A program made the position numbers and the translations under genes. 64,000 nucleotides of DNA. Origin: Pontederia crassipes (Eukaryota > Streptophyta > Magnoliopsida > Commelinales > Pontederiaceae). Shown one piece after another: positions 59,090 through 64,000 of this stretch. Location: positions 22,084,501 to 22,148,500 of the forward strand of contig CM060197.1 of NCBI GenBank assembly GCA_030549335.1. Reading direction: 5' to 3'. The notes under the pieces were generated by a model. It did no database searches. It was not told the origin of the DNA and worked only from the letters and a program-made list of their open reading frames with translations. How positions within the stretch are numbered: position 1 is the stretch's first letter; every line of letters starts with the position of its first letter.

Positions 59090-62000
59090 GTCATTCGAGG
59101 TACGCTCTTCGTAGCAGAACTACCAACTATAGTGTTATTTGACTCTGGTGACTCTCATTCATTCATCTCTGAAGAATGTGCTACTACTTTAGGATAACTG
59201 CAATGAACTTAGATCATAAGATGAGTATACTGACCCCACAAGGAACCCTACTCACCATAAAATACCTCCCTAATGTATCCGTAGAGATAGATAAAAAGAA
59301 CTTCTCGGCAAATCTTATCATTATCCCTATGAAAGATTATGATATAATTTTGGACATAAATTGGCTAACATCCCACGATGCTTCTATATTGTGCAAGCAA
59401 AAGAAGGTTGTTATAGGTACACATGATACCGGCAAAGTCATTGTCGGAGGCATAGCTAGAAAGGAACAAAAAATCATAGTGTCTGCCATGAAGGCACACA
59501 AACTTTTTCAACGAGGATGTAGAGGTTATCTGGCAAGTGTGACTAAAATAGAAGAGCCAAGCAAGACCTTTCAGGATATAGATGTTGTGAGGGAATTTCC
59601 TAATGTGTTCCCTGAAGATGTTAGTGGTCTACCACCTAAAAGGGAGATAGACTTCCATATAGGAGTGGAACCTAGTATAGCACCAATCTCCAAAGTCCCA
59701 TATCGCATGGCTCCATCAAAGATGAAGGAGTTAAAGATACAGATTCAAGAACTACTGGATAAAGACTTCATCAGACCTAGTGTGTCACCATGGGGTGCAC
59801 CAGTCCTTTTTGTCAAGAAAAAGGACGGCTTGCTACGACTTTGTATCGACTACAGAATGTTGAACAAAGTCACAATTAAGAACAAGTATCCGCTACCTCG
59901 CATCGACGACTTATTTGATCAGTTGTCCAAAGCAAAGGTTTTCTCCAAGATTGATATGAGGAGCGGTTAACACCAACTCAGGATAGCTGAAGAAGACATC
60001 CCAAAGACAGCTTTCAGATCATGGTATGGACACTACGAGTTCCTTGTGATGCTGTTTGAGTTAACCAATGTCCCAGCAGCATTCATGGACCTCATGAATC
60101 AGACTTTCAACAAACATTTGGATAAGTTCGTAATTGTCTTCATCGATGACATCCTCATTTATTCTCCAAGCATAGAGCAACACAAGGAACACCTGAGGAT
60201 AGTCTTGGAAACTTTGTGAACAAAGAAATTATACGTAAAGTTTTCCAAATGTGAATTCTGGCTAGAAGAGATGATGTTTCTTGGTCATATTGTTTCCAAG
60301 AATGGAATCTCAGTTGATCCAACAAAAGTAGAAGCAGTATCAACTGGTCTCAACCAAAGAATGTTTCTGAGATCTGAAGCTTCCTTGAACTAGCAGGATA
60401 TTATAGAAGATTCATCAAGGACTTCTCCATAATAGCATTATCGCTGGCCAAACTTATAAGAAAAGGAGAAAAGTTCATATGGTCATCAAAGTGTGAAGAG
60501 AGCTTTCAGGAACTAAAGAAGCGACTAACTTCAGCATCAATCCTCACATTACCATCAGGCAATGGTGGATACGTAGTCTATAGTGATGCCAATGGCATAA
60601 GACTGGTGTGTGTATTGATGCAACATGGAAATGTTGTAGCATATGCATCAAGACAGCTGAAGAAACATGAGGTCAACTATCTAACCCACGACCTCGAATT
60701 GGCAGAAGTAGTGTTTGCCCTTAAACCTTGGTGCCATTACTTATATGGAGAAGAGTTCATGGTCTACACTGACCACAAAAGCTTGAAGTATGTTTTCACA
60801 CAGAAGGATCTCAATATGCGTCAAAGAAGATGGATGGAGTTCTTGAAAGACTACGAGTTTGCTAATAACTACCACCCCGGTAAGGCAAACTCAGTAGCCG
60901 ATGCACTCAGTCAGAAATGGGAATGATCTGTTACCTTCATGCGCCTTCGACAATTCAAACTTATGGAAGAACTTTTCAAATGGGCACCAAGGATAGGACA
61001 TGATGGAGCACTGATGATGATGCAACGTATAGTACCAGACATTGTAGGAAGAATCATTGAAGCACAGGTAGAAAATCCAGACTATCAAACTATGATGATA
61101 AAGACTAGCCTTAAAACTACAAATTTCAAAGTCTCTTCAAATGGTGGCATCAAGTACCTTGATCGTTTATGGGTACCGAATAATCCTGAGCTGCGAAGAG
61201 AAGTTTTAGATGAATTCCACAAGTCTGAGTTTGCAATCCACCAAGGGAGCACAAAAATATATAAGGATGTGCAGAGAAGTTTCTGGTGGCCATACATGAA
61301 GAAGGAGATCGCAGAATACATCTCTAGATGTGTAGTCTGCCAACAAGTCAAAGTGGAACACTAGAAACCCCAGGGGACATTGAAAAGTCTTGGCATTCCA
61401 CAGTGGAAGTGGGAAGAGATAGCGATGGACTTCATCATGAGTTTACCTCGGACTCAGAACGATGCCATCTGGATAATAGTGGACTGACTCACTAAATCGG
61501 CTCACTTCCTACCCATCAAGGTAAAGCAATCTCTTAATAGTCTAATGGATCTATATGTGTAGGAGATCGTTAGACTCCACGGGACCCCATTAGTCATTGT
61601 ATCTGATAGAGATCCCAAATTCACATCAAGATTTTGGAGGATCCTCTATAATACTTTTGGGACTAGACTTCGTTATAGTATGACCTTCCACCCCCAGACT
61701 GACGGACAATCAGAGAGGACGATCCAGACGCTGGAAGACATGCTGAGAGCATGCGCCCTAAATTGGCGTGGCAACTAGGATAAGTACTTTTCTCTCATAG
61801 AGTTCTCCTACAATAACAGCTTCCATGCTAGCATAGAGATATCCTCTTTTGAAGCATTGTATGGTCGACCATGTCGCTCCCCAGCTTATTGGGGCGAAGT
61901 GGGCGAAAGGAAGATCTTGAGTGCTGAACTACAGAAGAAGACCCAAGAGTACATAGACATGGTTGAACTAATAAAAAAGACAATGAAGTCAGCTCAAGAT

Positions 62001-62480
62001 CTCCTGCACATAAGGCCTATGCAGACAAGAAACGTCGAGAACATACATTCAAGGCAGGAGATCAAGTCCTACTTAAAGTCTCCCCCACTAAAGGCGTAAT
62101 GCATTTTAGCAAGCGAGGGAAAATGAGCCCAAGGTATGTGGGTCCAATGGAGATCTTGGATATGGTCGGAGACTCAGCATGCAGATTAGCCCTACCCCCG
62201 ACGTATGCCAGAGTCCACGTTTCTTTACTCCGAAAGTACAATCATGATTATGCCAATGTGATTCAAATTGAGGAACCAAATCTCAAGGAGGATCTAACAT
62301 ATGAAGAACAACCCACGGAGACACTGGAGTATCAAGAACACCAACATGGGAAGAAGAGGGTATCACTAGTCAAGATAGCATAGAAGCATCATCAAGGAAA
62401 AGAGGCAAATTGGGAAGTAGAGTCAGAAATGCGCGAGAAGTTTCCTGAACTCTTCAGTGAGTCCTAACTTTTATCTAAAT
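59090..62480 (+). pseudogene. Ty3/gypsy pol region (fossil)
   Basis: Protease at about 59100-59200 (LFDSGDSHSFIS). Reverse transcriptase at about 59590-60340 (for example [20 protein letters not shown]). RNase H at about 60560-60920. Integrase zinc finger and core at about 61170-61890 ([30 protein letters not shown]). The C-terminal region at about 62090-62460 contains VGPMEILDMVGDSACRLALP and a chromodomain-like end. Order and motifs fit plant Ty3/gypsy chromoviruses of Tekay/Del type. Broken. Confidence 0.82.
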
Positions 62481-62513
62481 TCGAGGACGAATTTTCTTTT
62501 AAGGGAGTAATAA

Positions 62514-64000
62514 TCTAATGCATGCGAAATTCAAAATAGGAAGGGATTCAAAAATCAAACAGAAATTGTAATTAATGAAGAAATCAATTCAGAATCGAAT
62601 TCAAATTAAAAAAAAGGAAAGAAGAAACGACCGACAGGGGAGGAAAATCCTCCACTGATTCCGTCTCGGAATCGGCCGGCCCTTTGGTCGATCGATACTA
62701 TAAAAAGGGACGCGAGGGCAACCCTCGCGCCCCCTTGGATCTCCTGCCGACCACCGGCCACTCCAATTCCTCTGCTCCTTCTTCGTTGCTGCCGACGAAC
62801 GACGCGCCAACCAGCAAAGCAGAGGCGGAACACTGAGACCAAAACGACGATCCGTCGATGCACGGAGATTTCCCCTCGACATCCACAAGGACCAGGCGCA
62901 CCTCCTCATCAGCCAGGAACGACTGGTGATCGAACGAATGATGAGAGAATCACCGACGAACTCATTTCGAATGAAAAAGGTACTGTAGAGTTCCAAATCC
63001 CTTAGACAATAAAATATTGATCGTTTAATGCATAGGAATAGTCCATCATGATATTGAGATTGTCACCTTCATTTTTCGTATTTGACTCGTTGTGTTTTAA
63101 CGACTGGAAGGCCGCCAGAATCGGAAGAGATGACCGGCGACCCTATTTTATCACAAGGACCGATCGACCGGTTCTATGAACGGTCGACCAATCATACAAA
63201 GGTCCCACGTCTGACCATCGGTCGACCGACCCCACGGGGGCGATCGATCGATCCATTGTCGTTCGACAAATCTGAATTCACGGGGGGTCGATCGATATTA
63301 CGAGAGGTCGACCGATTTGGCGCGCAGTGCGCGTTGCCGTGATGTTCGGATCGATCGACCGGTCTCTAAGAACAGTCGACCGACACATGGATACACAGAG
63401 AAATCGGTCGACCGGCTACATTCGCACGGTCGACCGGTCCGACAGAGTTCCCGACAAAGAAGGGCCCAAGTCGACCGGTTTGACTCAACCGAACCAGAAG
63501 GAGCGGTCGACCGGTCCAGAGAGCGATCGACCGGTCCAATTAACCCAATCGATTCAGTTCATCTGGTTCAGTCGAACCCATCGGTTCAGGCTAACCGGTT
63601 CAACCAACCCAAACTATAGACAGATTTTTAATCAATTTGACACGGTCTGAGGCAAACTCCGACTCTGATCCGAGTCACTCTCTTGAACCCTAACAGGAGA
63701 CTCGAACCGGTTCACTTGAAACTGACCGAGTCCAATTACAACGACAATTATGCCTATTGAGTCCTGATTTATAGACTCTATCAAAGATAAGTAAAGTAAA
63801 GATAAAGCTACGAGATTGCTATGTGCCGCCCCATTGTACAGAACAAAAATCATAATATGGCATAGAGAGGGGCAAGTAGTTAGCTGAGGAGACAGCGAAC
63901 CTACTGGTCTTTGATGACCACTATTCATGATACTACAGGTCCTCTCCCATCTGTACCTCGAAGAAGGGTGATGCATTGCCACACTCCTTCCCCTAGAGAC
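62514..64000 (+). repeat. 3' LTR of the Ty3/gypsy element, cut by the window end
   Basis: It starts TCTAATGCATGCG after the polypurine-like tract and parallels the 5' LTR to the last base of the window. The end and any target duplication lie outside. Confidence 0.78.

Larger units (their letters stand above)
54518..64000 (+). mobile_element. Ty3/gypsy LTR retrotransposon, chromovirus-like, running off the window
   Basis: Long LTRs at 54518-57025 and from 62514 to beyond 64000 enclose plus-strand gag and pol remnants in the order gag, protease, reverse transcriptase, RNase H, integrase and a chromodomain-like tail. The primer-binding site after the 5' LTR (TTTGATGTCAGAGCC, about 57029-57043) resembles the initiator methionine tRNA type. 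A purine-rich AAGGGAGTAATAATC precedes the 3' LTR. The element is broken, with roughly ten breaks by eye. Over a 180-bp block near the LTR starts the two LTRs agree at about nine of ten bases, which suggests an insertion some millions of years old. Confidence 0.88.

Noticed and set aside
1-64000. CRISPR arrays, prokaryotic operons, rRNA genes
   Set aside because: No regularly spaced repeats with unique spacers, no ribosome-binding-site-led operons and no rRNA-like sequence; the DNA is plant nuclear.

Overview
This window is plant nuclear DNA, most likely from a monocot. It has spliced genes with GT..AG introns, GC-rich genes set in AT-rich spacers, and a heavy load of plant-type transposons. 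Nothing in it is prokaryotic. Strong G/C preference at third codon positions in the polyketide synthase, WPP and membrane-protein genes favours a monocot, but I cannot name the family.

Layout. (1) 1-13.6 kb: one degenerate L1-type LINE (ORF1 zinc knuckle, endonuclease, reverse transcriptase, zf-RVT, RNase H), split by four later insertions: a long-TIR Mutator-like element, a CACTA-like element, a hAT-like MITE and a clean 5.7-kb CACTA element with TTG target duplications. (2) 14.8-17.1 kb: a GC-rich long-TIR (foldback or Pack-MULE-like) element. (3) 17.5-30.2 kb: the main host locus, three type III polyketide synthase genes (chalcone synthase superfamily). A is on the minus strand; B and C are on the plus strand. 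Each has two exons with the family's conserved intron inside the Cys60 codon. A and B look intact (387 and 392 aa). C has one in-frame stop at the Trp300 codon. (4) 30.2-32.2 kb: two related elements sitting in TA microsatellites. (5) 32.8-33.3 kb: a WPP-domain (MAF1-like) nuclear-envelope gene. (6) 34.0-34.8 kb: a LINE 3' fragment. (7) 37.8-38.6 kb: an unidentified multi-pass membrane protein gene. (8) 39.4-44.1 kb: a second member of the long-TIR family, then a gag-only copia-type LTR element. (9) 45.8-51.0 kb: a complete four-exon group I WRKY gene on the minus strand, with a tRNA-derived SINE in its last intron. (10) 52.4-64 kb: a probable old LTR fragment, then a Ty3/gypsy element with 2.5-kb LTRs that runs off the window end.

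Biology of most interest. The PKS genes keep the Cys-His-Asn catalytic triad. In CHS numbering, however, they carry Ser132, Ala133 and Val265, the three replacements that distinguish Ruta acridone synthase from chalcone synthase. They also carry Gly197, the residue found in Aloe octaketide synthase. This is probably not a chalcone synthase, and the combination may mark an undescribed starter or chain-length specificity. The copies are young: B matches C in the intron and A in the 3' flank, which suggests gene conversion or unequal exchange. No tailoring-enzyme gene is visible beside them, so this is a tandem paralogue cluster rather than a demonstrated multi-enzyme pathway cluster.
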